Below are positions 18,089-27,685 of a stretch of DNA of 64,000 nucleotides, one piece after another. This DNA comes from Gelidibacter algens (GTDB lineage Bacteria > Bacteroidota > Bacteroidia > Flavobacteriales > Flavobacteriaceae). The notes under the pieces are model-generated. The model had not been told where the DNA came from, ran no database searches, and saw only the letters and a program-made list of their open reading frames with translations. Each line of letters opens with the position of its first letter. Position 1 is the first letter of the stretch. Where the stretch lies: positions 62,001 through 126,000 of the forward strand of contig NZ_LZRN01000002.1 of NCBI RefSeq assembly GCF_001678675.1, written 5' to 3'. Position numbers and translations under genes: made by a program.

Positions 18089-18910
18089 ATGACCCTAACT
18101 GGAACAGAAGTAATTTCGAACCTTATTTATAAGAAATTAAAAAGCGAACGAGCTGCCTTGTCAGAGAATTTTGAGGCATCAAGATTAAAAATTGGGTTTT
18201 TTTACATTGATGATCTGTTGCCTGAAAATCTAGCTCAAAAGTGTTTCAGCATGTTTCCTGACAAAGCTGAAATGCGCTCTCTGAAAAGTGTAAGTGAATA
18301 TAAACATGTTTCAGCGCAAATGGATAAACATGATAAGCTTTTGGAAGTGTAATATATGCGTTTCAAGATAAGAGAATTGTAAAACTTTTTGGTGAAATCT
18401 GCGGAATTGAGTCACTCTTTCCAGATGAATCACTGTGCGCAGGTGGTTTATCATTGATGGCTAAAGATAATTTTTTACATCCCCATTTAGACAATTCCCA
18501 CGATGCTGAGCGTTAGGTGGAGGGTTTTAAACTTATTATACTATATTACTCCTAATTGGAAATTGGAAAACGGTGGCCATTTGGAGTTGTGGACTGATGG
18601 TCCAGAACAAAAACCTATAATTATTGAAAGTAAGTTTAACCGATTAGTGATTATGGCAACTCATGATCGATCGTGGCATTCTGTAAATCAAGTCACTATT
18701 GACAGGAACAGATGCTGTATTTCGAATTATTGTTTTAGTGATTCTTCTTTAAAATTGTCAGATCAGTTTCACGTCACCAAATTTAGAGGCCGTCCTAATG
18801 ATACAGTTGCAAATATCATTTTAAATGTTGATGCACAATTAAGAATGCTGCTCAGAAGACTATTTAAAAAGGGTGTTCGTAAAAATCCTCATGTTTACAA
18901 GAAAAATTAA
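18089..18910 (+). pseudogene. 2OG-Fe(II) oxygenase (prolyl 4-hydroxylase type), two frameshifts
   Basis: Three frames join into a protein of about 270 residues of the prolyl-4-hydroxylase-like 2-oxoglutarate/Fe(II) oxygenase family. The first frame ends ...HDKLLEV at 18352; losing one base nearby would give EEVIYAFQDKRIVKLFGE. The middle frame holds the Fe ligands in HPHLDNSHD (HxD) and stops at about 18515. The last frame resumes at RVLNLLYYITPNW, with the distal histidine in HDRSWHSVN and the 2OG-binding arginine in DRNRCCISNY. Neither break lies in a long homopolymer, which makes true inactivation more plausible than for other broken genes here. It may have modified a cell-surface or glycan component. 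Confidence 0.75.
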
Positions 18911-18974
18911 AATTATTTATAAACTTCAATGACCGAAACTTTGAAATTACAATTTAATTTTTCTAAGGATTTCA

Positions 18975-19715
18975 TTACGTTTTTGAAGCAATTAAAACCG
19001 TTTCCGGAGATTGGTATCCCAACAACACATCTTCTTCCTGTGGAGTAAATGTAAGGATTGATACCTTAAAACCCACTCGTTCTAAACGTTCTTTTAACCC
19101 TTCAATGGAGTAAAGACGTACATGGTCTTTTTGACCAAAGGCCTTGAAACGCTCAGATTCTGAAACCATAGAAGCATCTTCATAAATGTTGCCATCCTTA
19201 AAAGGGGTTTGGATATAGCATTTTCCGTTGGGGCTCAAAACCCGGTACAGTTCCTTCATCGCCACAAAATCTTCTTCAATATGTTCAAGGATGTGGTAAC
19301 AAATAATGGTATCAAAATACTGATCTTTAAAGTCAATTTTTCTGATGTCGAGGGTGTAATCAGCTACAAATTCATTTTCGAAATCTGTGCTGACATAAGA
19401 CATGGCTTCTATTTTTTTATAAACGCGATATAGACTGCGTGATGGCGAAAAATGAAGTACGTTACCTTGTAAAGCGTTGTCTTTTAAAAGTAGATGGTAT
19501 AATCTTCGTGTTCTGCTTCTGCTCCCGCAAGCAGGACAAAGTAAATCGTTAGGTTTTAATTTTATAAACCTATTGAGCTTCGTTTTACAGATTTCGCAGT
19601 GGTGCTTAGTTCCTAAATATTGAATAGCAAATAACCGTCTGAGTGCAAATTCGTGCTTTAAAAGAAACTTTTTGGGAATTAGAGCCTTAGTTATTTTTTT
19701 TAAAGCTGTATACAT
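18975..19715 (-). CDS. Class I SAM-dependent methyltransferase with N-terminal zinc ribbon
   Basis: A 246-residue methyltransferase. A four-Cys zinc ribbon (CEICKTKL...CPACGSRSRTR) at about residues 40-70 precedes a Rossmann SAM domain. Motif I is degenerate (GNVLHFSPSRSLYRVYKK, with no GxGxG); the rest is typical: DIRKIDFKDQYFDTIICYHILEHIEED and VLSPNGKCYIQTPF. Such proteins occur in polysaccharide clusters; the target is unknown. I chose ATG 19715, one base after the ftsE stop, over the longer frame to 19763 that would overlap ftsE. This arrangement implies co-transcription with ftsE. Confidence 0.83.
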   Translation of the reverse strand: MYTALKKITKALIPKKFLLKHEFALRRLFAIQYLGTKHHCEICKTKLNRFIKLKPNDLLCPACGSRSRTRRLYHLLLKDNALQGNVLHFSPSRSLYRVYKKIEAMSYVSTDFENEFVADYTLDIRKIDFKDQYFDTIICYHILEHIEEDFVAMKELYRVLSPNGKCYIQTPFKDGNIYEDASMVSESERFKAFGQKDHVRLYSIEGLKERLERVGFKVSILTFTPQEEDVLLGYQSPETVLIASKT

Positions 19716-19716
19716 T

Positions 19717-20404
19717 TTAATTGCCTTTACGCTGTACCACTTCAAAAACCTTATTTTCGTCACATTTTAAGGTCTTGCTTGGGTAGCGCAAAAGTAAAGC
19801 GTAGTCATGGGTGGCCATTAAAATGGTGTTTCCGTTTTTATTGATTTCACGCAACACTTCCATAACTTCAATACTGGTTTGCGGATCTAAATTTCCTGTA
19901 GGCTCATCGGCTAAAATCAGTTCAGGATCATTCAGTAAAGCTCTGGCAATAGCAATACGCTGTTGCTCTCCACCAGAAAGTTCATGCGGAAATTTGAATC
20001 CTTTAGTTTTCATGGCTACTTTATCGAGCACTTTCTCAACGCGTTCCTTGATGTCATTTTTGTCCTTCCAGCCTGTGGCTTTCAATACAAATTCCAAATT
20101 GCTATTGACTGTTCTGTCGGGCAGCAATTTAAAATCCTGGAAAACAACCCCCAACTTGCGTCTCAAAAATGGAATGTCCTTTTCTTTTAAAGTTCGTAAA
20201 TCAAAATCTACAACATGGCCTTCTCCCGTGGTCAGTTCCAAATCGCCATAAAGCGTTTTCATAAAACTACTCTTTCCACTTCCTGTTTTACCGATAAGAT
20301 ATACAAAATCACCTTTTTGTCATTTCTACATTCACTTCAGATAACACCATGCTGTCTCCCTGAAAAATCGAGACATCCTTTAATTCTAAAACCGTTTGAG
20401 ACAT
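19717..20404 (-). pseudogene. ftsE: Cell division ATP-binding protein FtsE, one-base frameshift
   Basis: ATG 20404 opens MSQTVLELKDVSIFQGDSM... which stops after 31 codons. Removing one A from a run of five (T5 at 20314-20318 on the plus strand) restores KGDFVYLIGKTGSGKSSFM and then the full ABC domain: Walker A GKTGSGKSS, Q-loop VFQDFKLL, signature LSGGEQQRIAIARAL, Walker B LILADEP and H-loop ATHDY. The repaired length, 228 residues, is normal for FtsE, the ATPase that with FtsX activates septal peptidoglycan hydrolysis. Everything else is intact, so the shift is more likely a sequence error than a real loss. As written, an initiation at 20262 would lack Walker A. Confidence 0.85.
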
Positions 20405-20519
20405 TTTTGTACGTGCATTTTTTAAGAGTTGTAAATGTATTATTAAAATAGTCAAATATCAAATTTTTAGAACGGCAGTCTTCCGTTTACAATTCTTGGC
20501 TTCGACAACTCTATTTTTA

Positions 20520-20575
20520 TTTCCCGCAGATCGACACGGATTCATTTCTGAGTAAGTATGCGAATTCTGCGGGAA
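20520..20575. repeat. REP-like intergenic segment (CCGCAGA ... CTGCGGG)
   Basis: Inverted ends TCCCGCAGA and TTCTGCGGGAA flank about 36 bases. Related CCGCAGA/CTGCGG motifs recur at 27558-27651. The space between ftsE and the TPR gene (20405-20816) holds otherwise only a heptamer array and a promoter. Confidence 0.45.
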
Positions 20576-20620
20576 ATGTTATAATCGAGTTGGCGATAAC
20601 GGTCTCAATCTGCAAAACAT

Positions 20621-20704
20621 GAACAATCAACAGAATACAGAACGCTGAATACTGAACAATGAAGACTGAAGACTGCAGGCTGAAGACTGCAGGCTGAAGA
20701 CTGC
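20621..20704. repeat. Degenerate tandem 7-bp repeat, unit close to AGACTGA
   Basis: Twelve heptads in register, the last six alternating AGACTGA/AGACTGC/AGGCTGA and the first six diverged (ACGCTGA, ATACTGA, ACAATGA). It is the reverse complement of the TCTTCAG array at 32251, so the same repeat family sits at two loci in opposite orientation. Confidence 0.85.
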
Positions 20705-20785
20705 CAACTAAAATGAAGACTTTTCTTTTAATAACTCCGTGTATAATTAAACAATTTTTCCTTCGTTATAGACTCATGATTCAAG

Positions 20786-20793
20786 TATCTTTG
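20786..20793 (+). promoter_or_regulatory. -7 element for the TPR/outer-membrane protein operon
   Basis: TATCTTTG, a perfect TANNTTTG, 23 bp before the ATG at 20817. Confidence 0.55.
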
Positions 20794-20816
20794 ATCGTCA
20801 AAAAAAAACGGACTTA

Positions 20817-23800
20817 ATGGCTCACAAAAAATTCTCCCTCTTAGTAGGTTTCCTATTGCTTATAGGGCAAACTTACGCACAACAATCGGCAACCTATACC
20901 AATGACCTGGTAGATTACCAAAAAGCACTGACTTTGTATAACAACAAGCAGTATCAAGCAGCTCAGAGCATGTTTGACAAAGTGAAAGACGCAACTGACA
21001 ATGAACAGTTGGAAGCAGATTGCACCTATTACTATGCCAATTGCGCAGTAAGGCTCAACCAGCTCAATGCCGATACCCTTATTGAAGATTTTGTTGAAAA
21101 ATATCCTACAAGCACCAAACGCAACACTGCTTTTATGGATGTAGCCGATTATTATTTTGATAGTGGGAAATATGCCTATGCCAGAAAATGGTACGAAAAA
21201 GTGGATGAAGGCAATATTGGCAGGGAAGAGCGCGATCGGTTCTCATTCAATTACGGCTACAGTTTGTACACCACCAAAGATGAGGTTGAAGCCCAAAAGT
21301 ATTTTAATCGGGTGTTGAATTCTAAAGAATATGGCTCCCAAGCCAAATATTATATCGGCTTTATGGCTTATGAAGGCGACGATTATAATAAGGCCAATGA
21401 ATATTTTGAACAGGTGAGCGATAATGAAAAGTATCAGGAAAAACTGTCCTATTATCAAGCCGATTTAAACTTCAAGCTCGGCAATTTCGAAAAGGCCATC
21501 ACACTTGCTGAAGCTCAAATGAAAAAGAGCAACCCCAGCGAAAAATCAGAATTGTCAAAAATAATTGGAGAGAGTTATTTCAATCTAAAAAAATATAAGG
21601 AGGCCATTCCGTATTTGACTGCTTACCAAGGCAAAAAAGGCAAATGGAGCAATACTGATTATTACCAGTTGGGTTACGCTTATTACAAGCAAAATGATTT
21701 TGAAAAAGCCATTTCTGAATTCAATAAAATTATTGGTGGTACTAACAGTGTGGCGCAAAACGCCTATTACCATTTAGGTGAAAGTTATGTCAATTTAGGC
21801 AAAAAACAGGAAGCATTGAACGCTTTTAGGAATGCGTCACAAATGGATTTTGATCTCAAAATTCAGGAAGATGCGTGGTTAAATTATGCTAAACTGAGTT
21901 ATGAAATCGGGAATCCTTACCAATCTGTCCCGCAGGTGTTGACGAGTTACTTGGAGACATATCCTCAGAACTCAAACAAAGCAGAAATAGAAACCTTATT
22001 GATCGATTCTTACATCACTTCAAAAAACTATAAAGAAGCCTTAAGATTGTTGGAAGGTAAAAGCAGTTTTGAAAACAAAGTCGCTTATCAAAAAGTGACC
22101 TTTTATAGAGGGATTGAGATTTACAATGAAGGTGATTATAAAGAAGCAAAAGCCTTATTTGAAAAATCCATTAAGGAGCCGAGGGATGCAAAGTTTACCG
22201 CCAGAGCTACATTTTGGAAAGCTGAAACAGATTACAACATCGGGAATTATGATGAAGCCTTAATCGGTTTTAAACAGTTCAAACAGCAAAGTGAAGCAGC
22301 TGGTGCCCCTGAAATGACCAACATCGATTATAATCTGGGTTACACGTATTTCAAACAGAAAAACTATTCAAAATCTACTGAGCATTTTAAAAGTTTTGTC
22401 AACGAGCGTAAGGATGATAAATTACGATTGAACGATGCCTATTTGCGATTGGGCGATGGTCATTTTGTGTCATCAGACTATCAAGATGCTATTTCAGCAT
22501 ATGATAAAGCCATCGCATTAAAACAGATAGAACCAGATTATGCCGATTTCCAAAAGGCAATGAGTTATGGGTATATCGGTCAGGGTAGCACTAAAATTCA
22601 GGAATTGAACAGTTTCATCAATACCTACAGCAAATCGTCCTTAAGAGATGACGCGATGTATGAATTGGCAAATTCTTACGTGAAAGCGAACCAAAACGAA
22701 AAAGCAATTACAACCTATGACCGTTTGAATGCCGAGTATAAAAATTCAGTGTTCAATTCAAAATCAGTGTTGAGACAAGGTCTTATTTATTACAACGCCA
22801 GTCAGAATGATCAGGCGTTGACCAAGTTTAAAAGCGTGGCTAGAAATTATCCAAGTAGTGAAGAAGCAGTGCAGGCAGTTGCTACAGCCCGTCTGATCTA
22901 TATTGATTTGGGACGCGTTGACGAATACGCAGCATGGGTAAAAACTTTGGATTATGTAGAAGTGACCGATGCTGATATGGATAATACCACGTACTTGGCG
23001 GCAGAAAAGCAGTATTTGGAAAACAAGACCGATAATGCTATTAAACAATTCAATACGTATTTGAACCAATTCCCTAATGGAATCCATGCCTTAAAATCGC
23101 ATTTCTATCTGGCCGAGTTGTATTCTAAAAAATCACTCCCAGAAAATGCGCAACCGCACTATGAGTTTGTGGTTAACAAACCTAAAAGTGAATTTACAGA
23201 ACAGGCCATCGTCAAGCTTTCAGAAACGTATTTGAATAGCTCGCAATGGAATAAAGCCATCCCACTTTTGAAACAGTTGGAAACCGAAGCCGATTATCCT
23301 CAGAACATCATTTATGCCCAATCGAACTTGATGAATGCGTATTATCAGCAGGAAAAATATAAAGACGCAGAAAGTTATGCTGAAAAAGTTTTATCGCGTT
23401 CAAAATTGGACAATAAAGTGCGAAGCGATGCGCAGATTATTATTGCACGTTCTGCCATCAAAACGGGCAACGAATCTAAAGCAAAATCAGCGTATGCTAC
23501 AGTTGAAAAAATCGCGACTGGCGCATTGGCGGCTGAAGCTTTATATTATAACGCTTACTTTAAAAATAAAGAAGGTAGTTATGACGCCTCCAATACCACG
23601 GCACAAAGATTGGCTAAGGATTTCAGCAGTTATAAATACTATAGTGCTAAAGGGTTGGTGTTAATGGCGAAAAATTTCTATGCCTTAAAAGATGCGTTTC
23701 AGGCCACTTATATTTTGGAAAGTGTTATTTCAAATTTTCCTGAATTTAAGGATGTCGTCCAGGAAGCACAAACACAACTCAATATCATCAAGGCTGAACA

Positions 23801-23837
23801 AGCAAAAACAAATTCATCAATCACTACTGAAAATTAA
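20817..23837 (+). CDS. Secreted tetratricopeptide-repeat protein, 1006 residues
   Basis: A signal peptide (MAHKKFSLLVGFLLLIGQTYAQ) is followed by TPR-like helical pairs over nearly the whole length, for example ALTLYNNKQYQAAQSMFDKV near residue 38, YYKQNDFEKAISEFNKII near 290 and YEFVVNKPKSEFTEQAI near 780. Spacing suggests more than 20 repeats, making a long periplasmic or outer-membrane-associated superhelix for protein contacts. Some stretches resemble YbgF/BamD-type TPRs. The partner is likely the outer-membrane protein encoded 119 bp downstream; this pair appears to be a conserved flavobacterial arrangement without an assigned function. It is not a lipoprotein, as no lipobox Cys follows the signal. 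Confidence 0.85.
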   Translation: MAHKKFSLLVGFLLLIGQTYAQQSATYTNDLVDYQKALTLYNNKQYQAAQSMFDKVKDATDNEQLEADCTYYYANCAVRLNQLNADTLIEDFVEKYPTSTKRNTAFMDVADYYFDSGKYAYARKWYEKVDEGNIGREERDRFSFNYGYSLYTTKDEVEAQKYFNRVLNSKEYGSQAKYYIGFMAYEGDDYNKANEYFEQVSDNEKYQEKLSYYQADLNFKLGNFEKAITLAEAQMKKSNPSEKSELSKIIGESYFNLKKYKEAIPYLTAYQGKKGKWSNTDYYQLGYAYYKQNDFEKAISEFNKIIGGTNSVAQNAYYHLGESYVNLGKKQEALNAFRNASQMDFDLKIQEDAWLNYAKLSYEIGNPYQSVPQVLTSYLETYPQNSNKAEIETLLIDSYITSKNYKEALRLLEGKSSFENKVAYQKVTFYRGIEIYNEGDYKEAKALFEKSIKEPRDAKFTARATFWKAETDYNIGNYDEALIGFKQFKQQSEAAGAPEMTNIDYNLGYTYFKQKNYSKSTEHFKSFVNERKDDKLRLNDAYLRLGDGHFVSSDYQDAISAYDKAIALKQIEPDYADFQKAMSYGYIGQGSTKIQELNSFINTYSKSSLRDDAMYELANSYVKANQNEKAITTYDRLNAEYKNSVFNSKSVLRQGLIYYNASQNDQALTKFKSVARNYPSSEEAVQAVATARLIYIDLGRVDEYAAWVKTLDYVEVTDADMDNTTYLAAEKQYLENKTDNAIKQFNTYLNQFPNGIHALKSHFYLAELYSKKSLPENAQPHYEFVVNKPKSEFTEQAIVKLSETYLNSSQWNKAIPLLKQLETEADYPQNIIYAQSNLMNAYYQQEKYKDAESYAEKVLSRSKLDNKVRSDAQIIIARSAIKTGNESKAKSAYATVEKIATGALAAEALYYNAYFKNKEGSYDASNTTAQRLAKDFSSYKYYSAKGLVLMAKNFYALKDAFQATYILESVISNFPEFKDVVQEAQTQLNIIKAEQAKTNSSITTEN

Positions 23838-23956
23838 TTCCTTTAAAACAGGAAATTGGAGATTGGGCAGAGCCAATCTTTGAAAAAAATCTAGATTATC
23901 AATGCCTTTAACTGTTGGAATTTGGACTTTTATTTTTGGAATTTAAACTTATAAGA

Positions 23957-25684
23957 ATGCTAAAACAAATCAAATATATGTTCACCATTACAGTCTTGAC
24001 AAGCGCTGTAACATTTGCACAAGAACGCACCAAAGACACTTTAGATCCTGAAGTAGTTACCGTAGTCAAGGCCTACACGCCAACGGTTGCTGACGCTTTC
24101 AAAATAAAGGAAACTCCCACTTTGGATGATAAAACCAACACGACTAAAAAAGAGATCAAATACAATATTTTTTCCATTCCGGTAGCCTCAACCTTTACGC
24201 CAGCAAAAGGAAAAGCAGAAACGGTCAATAAACCAAAATCTGTCAAATTATATGATAATTACGCTTCATTGGGCATAGGCACCTACACCACAATTTTTGG
24301 GGAAGTGTATTTAAACCACGAGTTGGGCAGAGGCGAAAATGTAGGTGGTTATTTTACACACCACTCGTCTAGCGGCGGGATTGAAGACCTGCTTATGGAT
24401 GACGATTTTATTGATACCAAACTCAATGTCAACTACAGTCAGCGGCTGCGTGATTTGTCATGGACCGTTGATGCCGGTGCGTTATATCAAAAATACAATT
24501 GGTACGGACTTCCGCAGCCTTACTTTGATGCCACAACTGCAAATACGCTCAACGGAAGTCATACGTTTTATGGTGGAAATGTTGGCGGAAAAGTGAAGTT
24601 TGAAGATCTATTGATTAAAGATGCAAGTGCCCGGTTTAGAAGATTTGGAGACAATCAAGGTTCTGGTGAAAACCGCTTTATTGTAAAGGCATCTGCTGAT
24701 GTTCCTATTCAGGATGAATTGATTTCGACTGAAGTCACCATCGATTATATAGGAGGCGCACTTGATAGAAATTTTTATACTAATGAAGAATTAAAGTACA
24801 GTAATATCAATTTCGGAATTGCACCAACATACCAATTGACGGAGGATGATTTGACTCTTAATTTGGGGGTGAATATCGTCTACATGAACAATACTGAAGC
24901 TGGAGACAGTGATCTCTATATCTATCCAAACATTACGGCAACCTATAGATTGGTGGACGAACTGATGATTGCGTTTGGTGGCCTTGAAGGTGGGCTGAAG
25001 CAAAATTCCTATTATGATTTTGCACAGGAAAATCCGTTTGTCTCGCCTACGCTTTTTGTAGCACCAACTGATCAAAAATACAATGCATCTGTGGGCCTAA
25101 AAGGAAAACTTTCCAATAGCATTGGCTATAGTGTTAGCGGGAATTATTTAAATGAACGCAACAAAGCTCTGTACGTAGCAAACCCCGTATTTATTGGAGC
25201 TACTGAAGATTATCAATACGGAAATTCATTTGGAATGGTCTATGATGATGTGAAAACCATATCCTTTGCAGGTGAACTGAATGTAGATGTCAATCGAAAT
25301 TTTAAATTAGGCGTCAAAGCTGAATACTTCTCTTACAACACCGATACCCAAGCTGAAGCATGGAACTTACCTGATTTAAAGGGCTCCTTGTTTTTGGATT
25401 ATCAAATTGACGACAACTGGTTTGCCGGTGCAGGTTTGTTTTACGTAGGGGAGCGTAAAGACCAATTTTTTGTATCAGGTTCTTTAGTGGCACCTCCTAA
25501 AGAGACGCTAACTTTGGATAGCTATTTTGATGCAAATGCACATGTTGGGTATCGTTTAAATGAGCAGCTGTCATTTTATTTAAAAGCAAACAATATCGCT
25601 AATCAAGATTATGAGCGTTGGTTGAATACCCCAGTGCAAGGCATCCAGGTGTTGGCTGGAGCGACCTATCAGTTTGATTTTTAA
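23957..25684 (+). CDS. TonB-dependent-receptor-like outer-membrane beta-barrel protein
   Basis: A 575-residue outer-membrane protein. A signal peptide ending in TSAVTFAQE precedes a conserved N-terminal segment (EVVTVVKAYTPTVADAFKIKETPTLDD) and then alternating beta-strands to the end, closing with an aromatic C-terminal strand (VLAGATYQFDF) typical of Omp insertion. It is shorter than true TonB receptors and I see no complete plug domain, so it is probably a barrel that shares only the receptor-like C-terminal fold. ATG 23957 (MLKQIKYMF) is chosen over the upstream 23915 because it begins the signal peptide. It follows the TPR gene on the same strand. Confidence 0.82.
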   Translation: MLKQIKYMFTITVLTSAVTFAQERTKDTLDPEVVTVVKAYTPTVADAFKIKETPTLDDKTNTTKKEIKYNIFSIPVASTFTPAKGKAETVNKPKSVKLYDNYASLGIGTYTTIFGEVYLNHELGRGENVGGYFTHHSSSGGIEDLLMDDDFIDTKLNVNYSQRLRDLSWTVDAGALYQKYNWYGLPQPYFDATTANTLNGSHTFYGGNVGGKVKFEDLLIKDASARFRRFGDNQGSGENRFIVKASADVPIQDELISTEVTIDYIGGALDRNFYTNEELKYSNINFGIAPTYQLTEDDLTLNLGVNIVYMNNTEAGDSDLYIYPNITATYRLVDELMIAFGGLEGGLKQNSYYDFAQENPFVSPTLFVAPTDQKYNASVGLKGKLSNSIGYSVSGNYLNERNKALYVANPVFIGATEDYQYGNSFGMVYDDVKTISFAGELNVDVNRNFKLGVKAEYFSYNTDTQAEAWNLPDLKGSLFLDYQIDDNWFAGAGLFYVGERKDQFFVSGSLVAPPKETLTLDSYFDANAHVGYRLNEQLSFYLKANNIANQDYERWLNTPVQGIQVLAGATYQFDF

Positions 25685-25697
25685 AGAGAACAGAACA

Positions 25698-25790
25698 GAA
25701 CGCTGATGACACAGATGTAAAAGATATCCGCGGGTTTAAATTCCAGATTAAATCCTATTTTATCATAAACAAGCAGCGTCATCAGCGTTC
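25698..25790. repeat. Inverted repeat, 13-bp perfect arms, intergenic
   Basis: GAACGCTGATGAC at 25698-25710 and its exact complement at 25778-25790 enclose 67 bases that contain a further ATCCGCGGGTTTAAA motif. It resembles the dispersed intergenic palindromes of this phylum rather than an operator. Confidence 0.75.
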
Positions 25791-25860
25791 AATGTGAAGC
25801 ATACAACAGAGAAAGCTCGAGCATTTTACATAAAAAAAACCTTAAACATCTCAATACAAC

Positions 25861-25888
25861 AAAAGCATCCACATCTCGGATGCTTTTG
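25861..25888 (+). terminator. Rho-independent terminator after the outer-membrane protein gene
   Basis: Perfect 10-bp stem AAAAGCATCC / GGATGCTTTT with loop ACATCTC, followed by a T-rich stretch. Confidence 0.8.
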
Positions 25889-25932
25889 TTATTTTTACAA
25901 CACGATCATACTAACAGAAACCAATCTCTAAA

Positions 25933-27549
25933 ATGAAAAAACTAGTTGCCATTTTTCTTATTACACTTATTTTTTCTTGTGAAAATGAAAAAATTGAAGT
26001 GGATTCTATCGTTATCAATGCTAATATTTATACCGTGAATGACAGCTTTGACCAAGCCGAAGCGTTTGCCATAAAAGACGGAAAATTTCTTGAAATAGGA
26101 AGTTCTCAAGTTATTCAAGACAAATACGCTTCAAATAATATAATTGATGCCAATGGGCAAACCATTGTTCCGGGATTTATTGATGCCCATTGTCATTTTT
26201 TGGGAATGGGGCTCAATCAACAAGCCGTCAACTTGGTGGGCACAAAAAGTTTTGAAGAGATCATTCAGCGTATTAGCGATTTTCAAAATGAGAAAAATCT
26301 TGATTTTATTACCGGTCGTGGTTGGGATCAAAATAATTGGGAAGTCAAAGAATTTCCTAATAAAGCCTTGTTAGACGAATTGTATCCTGATACACCCATC
26401 GCATTAACACGTATTGATGGTCACGCTATTTTGGCCAACCAAGCAGCTTTAGATTTAGGAAATGTGACTGTTGATAGTAACGTTGATGGGGGCGAAGTTG
26501 TCATTGAAAACGGTCAGCTTACTGGTGTTTTGGTGGATAATGCAGAAAATCTAGTCATGGCCTATTGGCCAAAATCTTCCAAGAAGGAACTGATAAATGC
26601 ACTTTTGGATGCACAGAAGATATGTTTTGATTACGGACTGACCACTGTTGATGATGCAGGTTTGTCCCAAGAATCCATTGAGCTCATCGATAGTTTGCAA
26701 CAAACGGGCGATTTGAAGATGCGTATTTATGCGATGGTTTCTGGTTCAAAAGAGAATCTCGATTATTACTTGAAAAAAGGCACGAGTAAAACAGAAAAAC
26801 TGAACGTGAGCAGTTTTAAATTTTATGCGGATGGTGCTTTGGGTTCAAGAGGAGCCATGTTGAGAGCGCCTTATAGTGATAAACCCAACCACTTCGGATT
26901 GATGGTTACTGATCTGGAAACCTTTAATAACGCTGCAGAACGTATTGCTAAATCTGAATTTCAGATGAATACGCATGCTATTGGAGATTCTGCAAATCAT
27001 GCGGTTCTGCAAACTTATAATAAACTCTTAAAAGATAATTCTGACAGACGCTGGCGTGTGGAGCATGCGCAAATTATATCTCCTGAAGATTTTGACTTGT
27101 ACAAAAACGTCATGCCGTCTATTCAACCAACTCACGCTACTTCTGACATGTATTGGGCGGAAGATCGACTAGGAGAAGAACGCATCAAAGGCGCTTATGC
27201 CTACAAGCAGTTATTGGACGCTTACGGTAAGGTGGCCTTAGGAACTGATTTCCCGGTGGAGCAGGTGAGTCCGTTTTTGACATTTTATGCCGCAGTAGCA
27301 CGTCAGGATTTAAAAGCATTCCCGAAAGATGGCTATCAAATGGAAAATGCACTGAGCAGGGAAGAAACTTTAAAAGGAATGACCATTTGGGCAGCTTATT
27401 CCAATTTTGAAGAAAACGAAAAGGGAAGTATCGAGAAAGGGAAATTTGCGGATTTTATAATTCTTGATAAAGATATTATGACTGTTGAGGTGCATGACAT
27501 TCCAAATATCAAAGTGGAGAACACTTTTGTGGGAGGAGAAAAACAATAA
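25933..27549 (+). CDS. Amidohydrolase family lipoprotein (YtcJ-like)
   Basis: A 538-residue metal-dependent amidohydrolase of the YtcJ/LAF3 type. A lipoprotein signal (MKKLVAIFLITLIFSC) puts it on the periplasmic face or surface. Metal-site elements seen: VPGFIDAHCHF (HxH) near residue 80, YADGALGSRGA near 300, NTHAIGD near 342, HAQIISPEDF near 377 and ALGTDFPVE near 440. Natural substrates of this group are not known; it hydrolyses amide or imidic bonds in characterised relatives. It has no close operon partners, the upstream unit being terminated at 25888. Start ATG 25933. Confidence 0.9.
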   Translation: MKKLVAIFLITLIFSCENEKIEVDSIVINANIYTVNDSFDQAEAFAIKDGKFLEIGSSQVIQDKYASNNIIDANGQTIVPGFIDAHCHFLGMGLNQQAVNLVGTKSFEEIIQRISDFQNEKNLDFITGRGWDQNNWEVKEFPNKALLDELYPDTPIALTRIDGHAILANQAALDLGNVTVDSNVDGGEVVIENGQLTGVLVDNAENLVMAYWPKSSKKELINALLDAQKICFDYGLTTVDDAGLSQESIELIDSLQQTGDLKMRIYAMVSGSKENLDYYLKKGTSKTEKLNVSSFKFYADGALGSRGAMLRAPYSDKPNHFGLMVTDLETFNNAAERIAKSEFQMNTHAIGDSANHAVLQTYNKLLKDNSDRRWRVEHAQIISPEDFDLYKNVMPSIQPTHATSDMYWAEDRLGEERIKGAYAYKQLLDAYGKVALGTDFPVEQVSPFLTFYAAVARQDLKAFPKDGYQMENALSREETLKGMTIWAAYSNFEENEKGSIEKGKFADFIILDKDIMTVEVHDIPNIKVENTFVGGEKQ

Positions 27550-27557
27550 TTTTTTGT

Positions 27558-27651
27558 CTGCGTCAATCCGCGAAATCTGCGGGAGGATTTTCATTTCAAA
27601 TCTAGTTTGAGTGCGAATTTTTTTTTCCGCAGATGGCGTGGATAATCGCAG
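27558..27651. repeat. REP-like intergenic palindromic elements
   Basis: CTGCGTCAATCCGCGAAATCTGCGG (27558-27582) and CCGCAGATGGCGTGGATAATCGCAG (27627-27651) are two related elements in inverse orientation. Similar CCGCAGA/GCGTCA words appear at 20520 and 25698. Confidence 0.55.
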
Positions 27652-27685
27652 AATACACGCAAATTATTCTCTGAGAATCTCTGCG

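Noticed and set aside
18503-18910. Independent small gene starting at 18503
   Set aside because: Its residues continue the 2OG-Fe(II) oxygenase fold begun at 18089; it is the third piece of one broken gene.
9000-19715. Mobile island boundaries around the polysaccharide cluster
   Set aside because: No integrase, transposase, direct repeats or tRNA target was found at either edge.
19811-20251. 146-codon plus-strand frame opposite ftsE
   Set aside because: Ser/Pro-rich antisense translation of the ABC domain; ftsE motifs on the minus strand are unmistakable.
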